Shown here in pieces: positions 43,430 to 56,320 of a stretch of 64,000 nucleotides of DNA (positions are counted from its first letter, which is position 1; every line of letters starts with the position of its first letter). The notes below the pieces were generated by a model. That model had not been told where the DNA came from and did not search any database. It was given only the letters and a program-made list of their open reading frames with translations. The stretch comes from Desmodesmus armatus. Taxonomy: Eukaryota; Chlorophyta; Chlorophyceae; Sphaeropleales; Scenedesmaceae. A program made the position numbers and the translations under genes. The stretch lies in assembly GCA_007449985.2 (NCBI GenBank), contig VIIQ02000575.1:124001-188000 (forward strand), given 5' to 3'.

Positions 43430-46400
43430 CTACACAGCTGGCTGTCCCAAAGAGCCCCCACCCCAAGCATCATCTCCACCCCAAGCATCAGGGTTGGCGG
43501 GCTGCTCGCCCCCTGCATCCGCCACCGAGCGCGCCTTGTACTTATCCATCGCTGCCAGAAACTGATCGATCTCAGCAGTGCCCTTCGCCTTGAACGCAAA
43601 CGTCCTCATACTGGACGCAGCCGCCGCCGGTGCTGCTGCTGCCGCTGCCGCCGCATCCCCCTCTGCCTCCTTCTCCCCCTTTGCCTGACCCCCGCCCTCC
43701 CCACCCCCAGCCGGCGCTGCGTTTACAGCAGCAAAGGTGGCGCCCTTGCCCCCCATCATCTTCTCTGTGGGCATCTTGGGGTAGAGGTTGGCATTGAGCA
43801 GCAGCCGCTGGCTGCCCTTCTGCCGCATGACCAGCCGGGCCCGGTGGCTGCTGCGGTGGACATTCAGGCGCAGGTCGCCCCGCCCACGCTCCTTCCAATT
43901 GCCATCCACAAACTCATAGAGCTTGCCGTCCGCTGCGATGCGGGAGCAGTCGTTTTGACAGCAAGCAGCAGCAGCAGGGCATGCAGCAACAAAACAGGGG
44001 GAAAGGTCAGCAGCAGTCCACAACTTCGTACAAACTACATCCAGTTCACGCTGTGGGCACCAGCGGTGGTGGCAGCTGTAGCAACAGGCGTGCAGGCGCA
44101 GCATGGTGGCAGCAAAGACAAGCAAAAGCAAAGGGGAGAGCCCTGCTCACAAGATGCATGGTGCAGCCTCATGACTAAACACATGCAGGACAACCAAGCT
44201 CCAGGCCTACATGCCATGGCACTCTGCTGCGACAGTCCTGCAGGCCTGTGCCATGTAGACGCACGCCTGGGTGCAGCCACACTGTGACTCACCCGAACTC
44301 CACTCAGTGCAGCTACGTCCATTGCGTGCCACAGGCAGAAAGCAGAAGCCCCGCGCTTGTATGGCCCCTTTCCCCACTGTCTCCTGAAGGTGCAACCAAG
44401 AACCCTTCCCTGGCCACATGCCGACCCCATCTTCCAAGCTCTGTTCCCACACACCTGTGAACACGGAGTTCTCCTCCTCCTCCCCGGTCTGCTTGGGCAC
44501 CTCACTCAGCTGCACCACAGGAGCCACCTCCTGCCCACCAAACAGCTCCTGCCCATTCTCCTCGGCCCCGTTCTCCCCTTCACCCCCACCCTCCTCGGCG
44601 TCCTTTGCCTTGCTGCCACCCGCAGAACCAAACCCGCCAAATGTGCTGGGCTGTGGCGCCGTAAAGCCGGCAAACAGGCTGCCACCAGCAGTTGAGCCAT
44701 CTGCAAAAGGCAGGAACACCACACAGCAGCAACATGGTCAGTGGTAGGCTTGCACACTGCTGCAGCGCACACAGGTGTACTTGTGGCTGTGTGAAAGATG
44801 TGATGTTTTGTGACTATGTCGAAGATAAGATGCTTTGTGCATTTCTTGGCGTATCAAGCACATCACATGCAACAGCTGCGCCACTGCACGACTCAAGTGT
44901 TGCTCAATGCGGAAAACAAGGTCCAGGCGCACTTGGCTCCATAAGAACCCATTGCCTGCAGCATTCACCCTGCAAAACCAACTTCAAAGTATGCACAACA
45001 AATCCACCACATCCAACCCAAGCATGAACAACCCAAGCCTACCCCCCAAATAAACCGGAGCTTGCAGCCGAAAGCCTCGACTCACCCTTTGCTGCTGCTG
45101 CAAGGCCACCAAAGCCAGTGCCGCTGCCAAAGCCTCCAAACCCGCCCGTAGTCGCCCCAAGCCCGCCAAACCCGCCAAAGGTGCCCCCACCAGCAGCTGC
45201 AAACCCACCAAAGCCCCCGCTGGTGCCCCCCGCTGCCTCCTTTGCCCCTGCCTGCTCCTGCCCTGCCTTATCCCCTTCTGCTGCTGCTGCTGCCTTGTCG
45301 TCTGGCTTGCTGCCCTGCTGCTGCTCTGCTTCCACAGCTGCCTGCTTGTCAGCTGGCGATGCTGCTGCTGGTGCTGCTGCTGGTGCTGCTGCTGCTGCCT
45401 CTGGGGCACTGGTGGCATCCTCACCCTGCAGGTCAGGAGTGCAGGACAACATACGCATGACCATGCAAACACGCAGTATCAGGGGAACAACCTTCGTTGC
45501 TGCACACCCCAGCCAGCACCATGTTGCAGCTCCAAGCCAACAGCATATCGGCTGTAGGCATGTTGCAGGGCTGATTGCTGCCACAGCTCTTCATGGCTTG
45601 AAGCCATATCTGCTCACGTTGGGTGCTTACGTGCACACTCCTACAGGTAGACGCTACAGGTAGACGCCAATCCAAACACTACAGTTTATGCTATTTATGC
45701 ATTGATAGGGTAGGCTGTTTATGCATTGGCGAGAATAGTCCAAATTTCAGCACCACACACACATACACACCTTGTCCTGCACGTCAGGCTTCTCGTCCGC
45801 CTGATTGGCAGGGGCAGCTGCAGGGGCAGCTGCAGGGGCAGCCTCAGCTGCTGCTTTGCTGGCATCAGCGGGTGGTGCTGGAGCCTGCAGCAGCCGAAGA
45901 AGCATGATAGTGAAGCCCCAACACTACTTGACAACAATGATGCGAGCACGCCCACTTGCAGCGGGTTGATCACAGTCTGGCGATGATGGCGATCACAAAT
46001 GACATGACGCCGCACCCTCAAGCCTGTTGCAGCAGGTGATGTGTGTCAACATGGAGCGCCCAAGCAGATAGGTCCTGCAGCTGTGACGGCACCTGCAACA
46101 CGCTACTGCAGACGACGACACAGCGAAAGCAGCACTGCCAAGGTTACAAACCTGTCCTGCAGCTGCTGCCGCAGCCAGGGAGACCCCGGCAAAGGGGTTG
46201 CTGGAAGTCGCCGCGGCTGACGGTGCTGCCAAGGAGACCCCAGCAAAGGGGTTGCTGGCCGTGTCAGCTGCTGCCGGTGGCTGGTCAGCAGCGGGTGTAG
46301 CAGCTGCTGCACCTCCTGCACCTCGCCGGACCTTGATGACCTTTCTTCTTGCCATAGTGGCTGAGTCTGCTTTGCCCCAGGTGCCTGGATCCACCTCCTG

Positions 46401-46601
46401 CAGCAGCAAACCCATGTCCAAGGCTAGCCCATATGATCCAGCCACTCCACTAGCGGTACTAGGATGTGGTTGCTGTCTGTTGTCCCCAACAGCAGCAAAG
46501 CGCTAAGCTTCCTCCCTGAGACTCACAGGCCCGTCGTCATCGTCCTCATAATCATCTTTGGTCATTTGCTGGCCTGGACGCCGTTTCCCAGACGGCATCA
46601 T
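43430..46601 (-). CDS. NUP50: NUP50-like nucleoporin with Ran-binding domain
   Basis: NUP50 is a mobile nuclear-basket nucleoporin that helps importin-dependent import and binds Ran-GTP. Six exons in coding order, 46527-46601, 46152-46397, 45771-45884, 45086-45425, 44455-44700 and 43430-43932, join in phase to give 507 residues. The N-terminus has a basic-then-acidic start (SGKRRPGQQMTKDDYEDDDG) and RRKVIKVRR, as in plant NUP50. Two copies of SNPFAGVSLA follow, then an Ala-rich linker and a Gly-Phe-rich segment of GGFGGF repeats. The C-terminal RanBD runs from EVAPVVQLSEV through GEEEENSVF, ADGKLYEFVDGNWKERGRGD and RLVMRQKGSQRLLLNANLYP, with a Gly/Ala/Glu-rich insert before a final helix (TAEIDQFLAAMDKY). 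Start chosen at the first ATG of a 25-codon exon with a clean GTGAGT donor. Confidence 0.88.
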
Positions 46602-47083
46602 GCTGTCGCTGGGTCTCGACATGATTGCTAGATGTGATCTGGTTGGTGAGCGGGGGGCGCCCGATGGTAGGCAACTACGGGCCGCTGGTGGTGTTCTCCA
46701 AAAGAGATATTACTTGCAGTGTTCACCATGCTCCGGGGTTTTGCTAGCTATTGAACCTCAACAATGCAACACCGTCTTTAATTCACTCTTGAATGGGTGC
46801 TGGAGGTGGACCAAATGCATAATTTTGTTCACTAACCTCAGCCACCCTCCTCACCCTGTGCACACACCTACCCCCCCCCCCCCCCCCCCCTCCCGCCTTC
46901 CCCTGCAACCCGACCACATTGGCCTTGTGAGGCTCCCACACACGACTGGACCTGTCCTCCCAATGCGCCGGCGGTTGATGTTTTCAGCTGCCTGCCTGTC
47001 AACAACCGAATACTCTCGCACAGTCACAACACCCTGACATGGCACTTGCCTACTAGGCTACTGTGGGATTGTGCCACATTGTG
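46602..47083. other. Intergenic region between NUP50-like and POT1
   Basis: Promoter of the NUP50-like gene and 3' end of POT1, both on the minus strand. A 20-base C run at 46871-46890 is the only notable structure. Confidence 0.5.
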
Positions 47084-50000
47084 CTAGCCGACCGCACAGC
47101 CTGTTGAATCACGCCTGCGCCGCTTGCTGCCCACAGCGTCTTGCCGATGTGGTGCAAGGCCAGGACTGCTACCAGGGGTACTTTCCCTGCTTGCTGCCTG
47201 CTGCTGCCTTCTTTCGCTCTGCTCCAGCTGCTGCCCTGTTTCCTGCCGCTGTTCCAGCTCTTGCCCTGTTACCAGCTGCTCAAGCTGCTCCCCTGTTTCC
47301 TCCTGCTGCTGCTGCTCAAGTGCTGGGTGATCTGGGCTGCCATGCTGCAACTGCAGCAAGCCTGGTGGTTCCTGACCACCACCATCACCCCGAACAAGCT
47401 GCTCCTCACTCAGCTGACGGCCTGGCTGCTGCTGCTGTCCTGCCTCGTGCTCCTGCAGGTCGTCATTCTCGATCAGCACCGCGTCATGCAACACAAACAC
47501 AGGCTGCACGGGCGCGGGCAGCGGCACCACCTGCTGCTGCTGCTGCCGCACATGCTCCTGTGTGTCTGGCGCCAGCTGCTGTGTGTACGGTACTAGCTGC
47601 AACTGCGGCTGCTGACTGGCAGCTTGCTGCTCCCGCTCCTGCTGCTCCAGCTGATCCTGCTCGCGCTGCCCCTGCTGCTGCTGCTGCTGTTCCTCACCCT
47701 GCTGCTGCTGCTGAGCTGGGTACAGCGGCGTCAGTGCGCCATCCACCCACACACCACCCCCTTCATCGACCGACGCCAGCCGCTGCAGGCGTGCTGCCAG
47801 CTGCTGCAGGGCTGCAGGGCTGCTGCTGAGGCACTGTGGCTGGATGCCGAGCAGCTTGGTGCCCTCCTGGCCCAGCAGCAGGGCCCGCACTTCACCTGCA
47901 GGCAGGACAGCATCAGCCTTGGTTTTTTTGTTTACCCGGGGGGGGGGGGGGCTCCTACCGGCTGGCCGCACACAGCGCAACCTGGCGGAAACGCAATTGC
48001 CGGGCCTTGGTTTAAACGGCACACACCCTTGGAGAAGTAGCCAGTGATCAGGCTCGTCAGGCTGCTGGTCAATACATGTGCAGCACAGTACGCCTCAACA
48101 GGGGGCCGTGCACATGTACTTGGGTTGCAGCGCTTTGTCCTGCCGCAAGGACCACAGCTTACGCAAGGAATGGTGGTGCAGGTCAGCCACTCTTACGCAC
48201 CGCTTTGGCCCTTGACTTCAACACGCCGCACCCCCTTCCATGCCCCTTCCCCCCGCAGAAGGCTTTTGAGCCACTTTGTTCGTACACAAACAATGACAAC
48301 ATGCATCAGTCCCACTCACCGGTCGCATCCTCCAGCCAAAGGTGTGCGGCCCACTCCCAGTCCGGCTGCCCACTGCCGCCGTCCTGAGGCCGCACCTTGC
48401 ACCACTCCTGCAGCGCCTGCGGCAGGTGCCCAATGAGCCGCAGCTGGACCCTGAAGGGGCCCGGCTGCCGCTGGGCGGCACTCAGCAGCACCTGGTACAT
48501 AAGGCGAGACACAGAGAATTGGACGAGAGAAGAAGGGACAGAGATCGCGTGAGCTGCCAGGAAATCTGTGCTGACTCACAAGGGAGGAGTGTGCGCCACA
48601 CTCAGTGTGAGATGGCACTTCGTCCCCAGGTGCACTGCACTAAGCGCCCTAGCCAGGCACCCTCACCGTAGGATTTGGGGTCTGTGGTTTTGGGGTGGCG
48701 GTGTGGGGGATGTCTTGACTGGCTCATCAGCATCTTCCTCTAAAGAGGTCGATGCAATAGGGTCCCTAGGGTCAAGGAGGCTGTTCCCGCATACGCCTGC
48801 TGCGTGGTCAAGTACGCACGTGTCGGCATATGTCCACGGAGCCCTCAACATCCTTCCGCCTCACCTGGCGTACAGTGGTGCTAGGCAGGGAGGGTATGCT
48901 GCAGCGGGTGATGACCTGGTCCAGGTCCTCTGGCCACTCGCACTGCTGGTTGTTGGCCAGGCGGGTCTGGTACCATGACTCATAGGCTGGGCTCGGCTGG
49001 GTCTGAGTCAAGCGGCTGCACTTGCCAAACACCACCTGCCACTGGCCCTGCGGTGGGGCAGCAGGAACAAGAGCAGGCAGAGACACAGGCTGACAGCAGT
49101 GAATAGCTCAATGCCCTGATCTATGGCCAAAATGATGTGAAACTGCCACTGGCCCACCAGGTCACCCCCCCAACCAGCAGCAACCCGCACAGCTTTGCAC
49201 GTTCCCTCGCCGCTTGCTTGGCGGCCATAATGCCTGCTGCAGCCTTGGCAGCGCTGTCTAGTCACGGCTGTAACCACACAGAGCCCGCAAGTATGCTCAA
49301 TAAACGATATGTCACAGTGTAGCTCGAGTGTAGCTCACCGCATAGTGGGTGCTGGATGATACATCAGCACGCAGCTGCGGCCTGGGGCTCAGCTGCGCAC
49401 ACTTGTATGCAAGGACAACACACATCCACCGCCTGTTAAAACACACCTGGACAGCAGCCACACCCACGACCTTCACTTTGACCCAGTCTCCGACTGCTGG
49501 CAGGCCCGTCGTAGGCACAGCTGCAGGGTCCATGACCACAGGCAGGGCAGTGCCGATGGTGGGCAGCTCTGCCAACACCTGCAGGCCTGGTGGCTCTGAC
49601 ACCAGCGGCAATACGTGACGCCGGGGGTGTGCAGGTCGCAGCTGAGTGCCCTTCCACTCTGACGGCAGCATCTGAAGGCTGCAGGTCGAGACAGCACACA
49701 GGCGCAGAGACGTGGTTTGACTCTGAGTGAAAACAGGAGTGCTTACGAACCACTGGCACAGGAATGTGTGCTCAAGTTGGCACGTTGGTGACAGGCCCAC
49801 ACCAAGCTTTAAGGGTCCACTGACAGTGGTCGAAAGTTTGTGCGGCATCAGGCTGCAGTACACACCTTGCACACACTGGCCTGGCGTCTGTTGCGTCCCA
49901 GACATACATAACCACCTCCTCACTTGCCCTGCGCTGGTCAACTGCTAGCACCTGCAGGCAAGCGGCAAAAAATATGCTCGCCCACACCGTAGAACCCTGT

Positions 50001-51564
50001 GGTTCCCAGGCGGCAGGCATTGCCAGGCCACTGCGAACAAGCGCTGTGCTTGGTCACCAGCAGGGTCACCATCACAAGGCTTCTAACAATGCTGCCTCTG
50101 CCTCTTGCATGTACTGTATGCTGAACACATGCGTTGCATCCATCAGGTACATGTCATGATGACCAGTCGTAATGTTGACAGCTAGGCTAGTTTCAAAAGT
50201 GTGTTCCGACAGGCATACAGGGTTGAAAAGCTGGTTGAAGGTATGTGTGTTGCCAGGTGTGTGGTCTGCTCGTGGCCGTGCCTGACTCTGCACCCACTCC
50301 TCACCCTGACGCGCATGTCCACGCAGGCTGGCCGTGCAGGCTCCTCTTCGTCTGGAGGAGCCAGGTCCCTGATCCTGCGCAGGTACAGATGGGTAGCATC
50401 TGCACGTATAGAAAGCACAGACGGGAACAGTTCAGCCTTGCTGTGTTTGTCTCCTGGGCGTCTCATGGCCCAACACACCGTGAGGTCCGAAACTGATATA
50501 CTACACCATGCAAAGGGAACTCTGACAAGGCTGTGCTTGGAAAATGCTTGGCAGCTGGCATGGACGAAAGGGAGGGGCACCACAATGACGCCCCAAGCAT
50601 TTAGCAAGCTTGCACACGACATTCTGCAGAATGGATCCATCGACTGCAGCAACACCAACCAGACCACCCCACCTGCTGCCGTTGCATGGCCGAGGGCCTG
50701 CAGCTTGAGTGCTTGAAGCTGCGGCAAGCGGTCAGCTGCATGACGGCTGTCTCCTGTGGTGTTGTACTGCTGCACCGGCTGTGCTGAGCTGCTGGCCTCA
50801 ATACTGCTGCCGTTCACGTGGTACAGGCGGTACCCAAAGCAGTGCGGTTTGGCCATCTTAGCAAACAGCTGGGGGCGGTCCTGCCAAAACTGCACCTGCA
50901 GCCCCATACCAAAAGCGCATGGCAAACAAGTATGAAACCCAAGCTTGCAACTGCGTTGTCCAGTTGGCACTTCCTGGTTGATTTTAAATACTGCGACCTG
51001 CAGGGACGGCGTGCCATGCATGTCTGTCGATTTGATTGCAAGGCAGCACCCCTACTTTTCGTGCTTGCAACACAATGTCATGCAGCTTTGATGTCGGGCA
51101 TTGCAGCTGCTAGTGTACGTACAATGACATTATGCAGCTCCAGGATGTCGCCTAGTGAGGCCCTTGGCATGTTGTCGACCTGCTGTCCAAAGATACACAA
51201 CGCGATCCCATCTGGGCAGCTTTCATCCACCAGCCTGATGGTCTGGATCAGGTCTGCGTTGCACAGCAGTGCAAAGCTGTAGCTCAGGCAGGCAATATGT
51301 TAAAGTGGGTGAGGATTAGGCCAGGCAATCAGGCGCCACAGATGTCGTGATGTGTGTGCGAAGGGAGGTACAGGAGCAACACAAGTGAAGGGTGGGGTCG
51401 CTATGCCAGGGGGTCCAGTCAACTTCCGAACCTGTGCCTGAGGTCCAGCGCGGTGCATCACACTCCACCACCACACCAAAAGTATGCGTGAGTTTCTCCT
51501 TGTAGGTGGCATATGCAGAGAGAGCCTGCACCCGCTGCACAGCAGTGTTGAGGCTCTCCAACAT
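47084..51564 (-). CDS. POT1: POT1 telomere end-binding protein with Gln-rich C-terminal extension
   Basis: POT1 binds the single-stranded G-rich telomere overhang through OB folds and controls end protection and telomerase access. Nine exons in coding order, 51432-51564, 51123-51253, 50673-50895, 50305-50399, 49866-49951, 49339-49678, 48865-49047, 48320-48491 and 47084-47895, keep phase and give 724 residues. OB1: FGVVVECDAPRWTSGT, IRLVDESCPDGIALCIFG, RASLGDILELHNVIV, then VQFWQDRPQLFAKM. OB2: EEVVMYVWDATDARP and GTALPVVMD with LPAVGDWVKVKVVG. C-terminal part: FRVQLRLIGHLPQALQEW and AHLWLEDATG, then the last exon, whose VFVLHDAVLIENDD resembles the end of POT1 but is flanked by long Gln-rich stretches and ends in a basic cluster (SKRRRRDS). 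The start ATG 51564 gives a normal OB1 entry; an upstream non-coding exon is possible. Confidence 0.87.
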
Positions 51565-52031
51565 CAAACACTCGACTTGAAGCCTGCAGGCGTGTGCTGA
51601 GTGCAGAGAGCACCAGCACCTGCTGCTCAGCAGAGGCCAGGCTGTCTAACCAGGCACAAAGTTGAAGTCTGCAGGCGTGTGCTAAGTGCGGAAGTGCAGA
51701 ACCAAGTGGGGTACAACGGTGTAGAGCGGGTTGGGGGTGGGGGCCAGGGGTGGAGCTGGGCAAGTCCACATGTCAGCAAATTCTATCCTGCGGCATGCCT
51801 TTGCTGGAATCACCCTGAAACAAACCTGATTTTTGATTTTGTTTTTCAGTTCTGCAACCCTACTAGGGTCCAGGCTGGCTCACAACGTACAGCGGACTGT
51901 GAGCTGCTGGACGCCTGCTTATTATCAAGACAACTTAAAAAAAGCAAAAACAACAGCAAAAAGGCCCAGGTGCGCTCGCACACTTGGTCCGAAGCTCACC
52001 TCATCCCACACGAGAGGCTGCAGCAATCAAC
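51565..52031. promoter_or_regulatory. Shared divergent promoter region of POT1 and ubiquilin
   Basis: Only 467 bp separate the two start codons, which point away from each other, so both promoters and 5' UTRs must lie here or overlap. No TATA box or known operator was identified. Confidence 0.45.
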
Positions 52032-55000
52032 ATGCCTGTTAAAATAGTGGTAAAACCCACTGCTGGAGGCCAGAAAATAGAGAAGGATGTGGAGCCCGAG
52101 TGGACCATACAGGAAGTGAAGGAGCACCTGGCAGAGCAGGCCAGCATCCCAGCAACAGAGCAGCGTCTCATATACAAGGGCCAGATCCTGAAGGATGAGC
52201 GCACAGTGGAGAGCTATGGTGCGTGGCAGGGGCTGCTGGGTGCTGGGCAGCTGAGCAGGGACCGCGGCACGGCTGGCACCAACTGCTGTTGTCCCCCTCT
52301 GTGTTCCTATCCATGCAGGCATTGCCAACGACCATGTGCTGCACTTGGTGCGTGGAAAGCCTTCTGGAAACACTCAAAGGTACGCACACAGGTTGCTGCT
52401 GCGATCTGGGCTCTCTGCATCGTGGGGGAACGTCGGGAACATGTGCAGAGGCACTCACCTGATCTGACCGCATGTGTTCTGCTGATCGCAGCTCTGGGAC
52501 AGCCGCTGCACCCTCTGCTGCCCCTCAACCAGGCACTGCAGCAGGGTCTGGAGCACCCATGCCTGGGGCTGGGCCTCTTGGGGTAAGTATGGTGCAAGTG
52601 CTTTCAAGGTTCACGCAGTGATTATGCCATGCGTCAAGGTGTAAGCCATTTTGTTGTGACTGGGGGGCAGGGGGAACAGCGTGACTGATACCGCCCTCAT
52701 CGTGCGCAGGGCATGTTTGACCAAGGCTTCATGCAGCAGATGATGCAGAACCCCATGGTGCAGCAGCTGATGAGCAACCCCGAGATGATGCGCAACATGC
52801 TGCAGATGAACCCAGGCGTTCGTGAGGTGAGTGCTGGTGCTTGTACAGCGTGGGTGCAGCCTGCATTGCAGTAATGCAGCAAAGTATTCCTGGTGGCGTT
52901 GATCAGTGAGCAGGAACTGGTCGCATGGACTGCACCTGGATGCAGCCCATGCCGCCAGCATGCCGTACGTTGCTTTAGGCAGCAGCTGCTGGTGCAGCAG
53001 GCCAATGGAGACATCACTGCACGCTGCACCCGCGAGGAGACAAACAGCCAGTCCGCTTGCAAGCCTGGGGCTGATCATGACGCTTTTCAAAACAGCAGCA
53101 GTTTGATAGCAGCACCTTGGGCAGCGGACAGTGCATGCATACGTGTGCTTAACGCATGGTGTCGCTGGTGGTGTGTGCAGCTGATGGACAGGGACCCCCA
53201 AATGGCCCAGATGCTGAACAACCCTGAGCTGCTGCGTGAGAGCTTCAACATGATGGCCAACCCTGTGAGTGCATGAGTTCATGCAGCACACACTTGTCTG
53301 TTTCTGAGCCACCTTCAGCAGCTGCAACATGCATGCCAGTAAAGCTTATCTTGGGCAGCTTGATGGAATGCGTGCTGACAGTCAAGTGATACCGCACAGC
53401 CACTGGTGGTCTTTGGTTGGTCTGGATGAGTGCTGGAGCTATGTCTTGACGCTGTGTGTAAGACACTGAGCTTGAGTCAAACTTGAGCGGGTGTGCACTG
53501 CTCCTTATTGCAGAACCTCATGCGGGAGCATATGCGCAACAATGACCGGGCCTTGAGCAATATTGAGGCACTGCCAGGCGGCTTCAACGCTTTGCGGCAG
53601 CTGTATGAGAACGTGCAGGTGGGCAGAGCGGTGGGGGTGAGGGTGCATGGTGGCTAGGAGGGCTTGGTACCGGTAGGACCTCACCTGTACCAACAGTCGT
53701 GCCTGCAGACTTCCATCGTGCTTGCTGGTTCTCAGTGGCGGTCCTTCACCCAGGCAGGCAGTTGACACACATCTGCTGCCTGCTGCTTCGCTGCTGACCG
53801 TCTGCAGGAGCCACTGCTGAATGCCACCACTGGCCCCAACAGTGTGTTGGGCAACATGCAGGGCAGCAGCGCCGCAGGCAGTGCAGGTGGTGCAGCAGCA
53901 CCGGCAGCGGGCGCAGCAGCAGGCGGCAGCGGCACCAGCACGAGCGGTGCGGCGGCAGACCAGCCAAGCTCTGCACCACTGCCCAACCCCTGGGCGCCAG
54001 GAGGTGAGTCCGCCCTTGCATGGCACCAGGTTCTCGCAAGCCGTCTGATCTGGGCACAGCTCATGAGCTGGGTTGCTGTGCAGTGACTTCTTTCAAACAT
54101 CTCTGTCAAGCGTACACTGTGCTTTGCAGCCGTGTTGTTTGTTTGGCACCTTTCCTGAGCTGGTGCTGGGTGTCATTGATGCTGCAGGCGGTGCTGGTGC
54201 AGGTTCTGGCGGGGGTGCGGCAGGTGCAGCAGGAGACCCAGCAGAGCTGCTGCGCAGCTTAGGTGGTGGCGGCGGCATTGCCAGCCTGTTGGGTGGTGCT
54301 GGCGGCCTGGGTGCTGGTGCTGGGGCCCAGGGCGGCATGGCAGAGATGACAGCACAGCTACTGGAGGACCCCAACATGCGTGATCAGATGATCAACATGA
54401 TGACCCAGCCTGGCATGATTGACATGATTGCCAGCAGCAACCCTCAGCTGGGGCAGATGATCAACTCCATGCCAATGATCAGGCAGACGATGCAGAACCC
54501 TGAGATGCTGCGGGCCATGCTGAACCCTGACATGATGCGCATGATGGCACAGTTCAGCCCAGGCATGGTGAGCGCCACCTCAGGCTGCCTAGCAATCTGG
54601 GCCCAGTCTGCAAGCAGCAAGCCGCTTTGAGTTTCTGTCTCACCCACCCCAGCAAGCTGCTTAGTTCCTTTGTAGCGTTGACGCTCGCCGGTGTTGATTA
54701 GTTCACCCAGGGCAAGGGGTTGCTGTTACGCCAAGACCATCACTTGGGGATGATGTCGATCTGTTTGTGGCAGTGTTGTGTGCGGCGTTGTTGGTCCCCG
54801 TGTTGCTGCGTCGTCACTGTGCGCCAACGTCCCTGCTTGGCTCCTTGAATGCAGGGCGGTGCTGGCGCAGGCGGTGCCAGCGGCGACAGCGGTGCAGCAG
54901 CCGGCATGCCCAATCCGGCGATGCTGGCGTCGCTCTTGAGCGGCCTTGGGGGCGGTGGTGCTGGCGCAGCAGGGGCAGGCGGTGCCGCAGGTGGTGCCGC

Positions 55001-55459
55001 TGGCGGGGGCGGGATCGACAACCTGATGCAGATGCTGAGCTCAATGGGCGGCATGGGTGGCATGGGTGGCGGCGGGTTTGGTGCGCCCGCACCTGTGGCA
55101 GACCCTGCCACCCACTACGCCTCACAGATACAGCAGCTGCAGGTGGGGCCTACATGCATGCCGCAAGCCCATAGGGATCACCTGTGCTGTGCTTCTGTGG
55201 TGCTCAGTGGTTTTCACCTGGCTACGACAGTGCTTGCTATTTTCAGATGTTGCCAGTCTTGGTACTAGCCAGCTGTCTAGTGTGTCTTGTCACGCTGCAG
55301 ACTTGGCAAATTGGCTCATTGTTATGGCTGCTGCGCTGTGTGTTGCGGTATGGTTTGCAGGACATGGGCTTCTATGACCAGGAGGCCAACATCAGGGCGC
55401 TGCAGGCGACAGGTGGCAACGTAAACGCAGCTGTTGACCGGTTGCTGCAGAATTTCTAG
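52032..55459 (+). CDS. DSK2: Ubiquilin / DSK2 ubiquitin receptor
   Basis: Ubiquilins carry ubiquitinated or misfolded clients to the proteasome and to autophagy. Ten exons, 52032-52218, 52319-52379, 52492-52582, 52710-52826, 53181-53264, 53514-53618, 53808-54003, 54188-54567, 54855-55142 and 55361-55459, join in phase to 535 residues, the usual family length. The N-terminal ubiquitin-like domain is [12 protein letters not shown] ... [22 protein letters not shown] ... VLHLVRG. STI1-type repeats follow: [40 protein letters not shown] and, in exon 8, [20 protein letters not shown] with [19 protein letters not shown]. Gly/Ala-rich linkers separate them. The C-terminal UBA domain is [20 protein letters not shown] with AVDRLLQNF. 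The gene is divergent from POT1. Confidence 0.93.
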
Positions 55460-56320
55460 GGTGGCCCAGATGGGTTCTCCAGTGGGGTTGACTAAGTTGC
55501 TCTGTTGTGCGGTGCGTTGTGACAGTATGTTTCAGCTGTTGCAACTGGCTCCAATGCTGTCTGGCTTAGCACAATCAAGTCTTTGCTCCCTTGCTGCTAT
55601 TGCTCGCGCTCCAGCTGGAGTGCTGTAATTTCCACTGCAACATCCACAGTACTGCTATGGTTGATGTGAATCCAGCCTTGTCGACAATCGCAAAGTTCGT
55701 GCATGGGTCATCAGAATGTCAGGAACATTCCTGATTTTGCACCCACCTGCAAGGGGGTCAAATTAGCCTGCCATGCTGCGCCTCCATGAAGGCACCCCAT
55801 ATCAACTGTGGAGGTGCCGCAGTCGCTGTCTTTGGGGCAAGTCGTGCAAAAAGCCGCAGCAGCATGCCACAGATCACCTTCCATGCAGGATGCACACTGT
55901 CAGCTTTCTGCCTGGCCGCCTAAGCTTAACAGGCCTTGTCAAAACTTTGTCGAAATGCTGGTACAAGATCATCAAATCAAAGTTTGAAACCACTTGGTAC
56001 GGTTCTGCAGCTGGGACCACTTTGTTCAAACCCCAAGGCACGTGTGAGCCCAGGCACCACCACAACAGTGCTTGGATGCTGTCCAAAACGGCCCAACACC
56101 TTGCTTCGACGTTCCAGGCTGTCTCGGTTGCATGTTTCCACAATTATGGTGACGCGCGGTTTGTTCTGAACACCAACGTTGCACAACAGCACCCCCATAT
56201 CTTACGGCTGTTCCACCACAAGTGCTGTAAGAACCCGTTTGGTGCTCGCAAGACGGTCCTATGCCTCCAGGCAGGCCCACAGGCCCTCAGCAGCAGCAAA
56301 CAGGTTGCTGAGCAGAGGGC
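55460..56320. other. Intergenic region between ubiquilin and the TmcB-like gene
   Basis: It holds the ubiquilin 3' UTR on the left and the promoter/5' UTR of the next gene on the right. No additional gene was recognised. Confidence 0.5.
55624..55628 (+). terminator. TGTAA polyadenylation motif of the ubiquilin gene
   Basis: TGTAA lies about 165 bp behind the TAG stop at 55457-55459, a usual distance in green algae. Confidence 0.5.

Noticed and set aside
49434..49447. Apparent intron in POT1 (CAG|GTGTGTTTTAACAG)
   Set aside because: It would be only 14 nt long; the frame is open through it and the exon continues to 49339.
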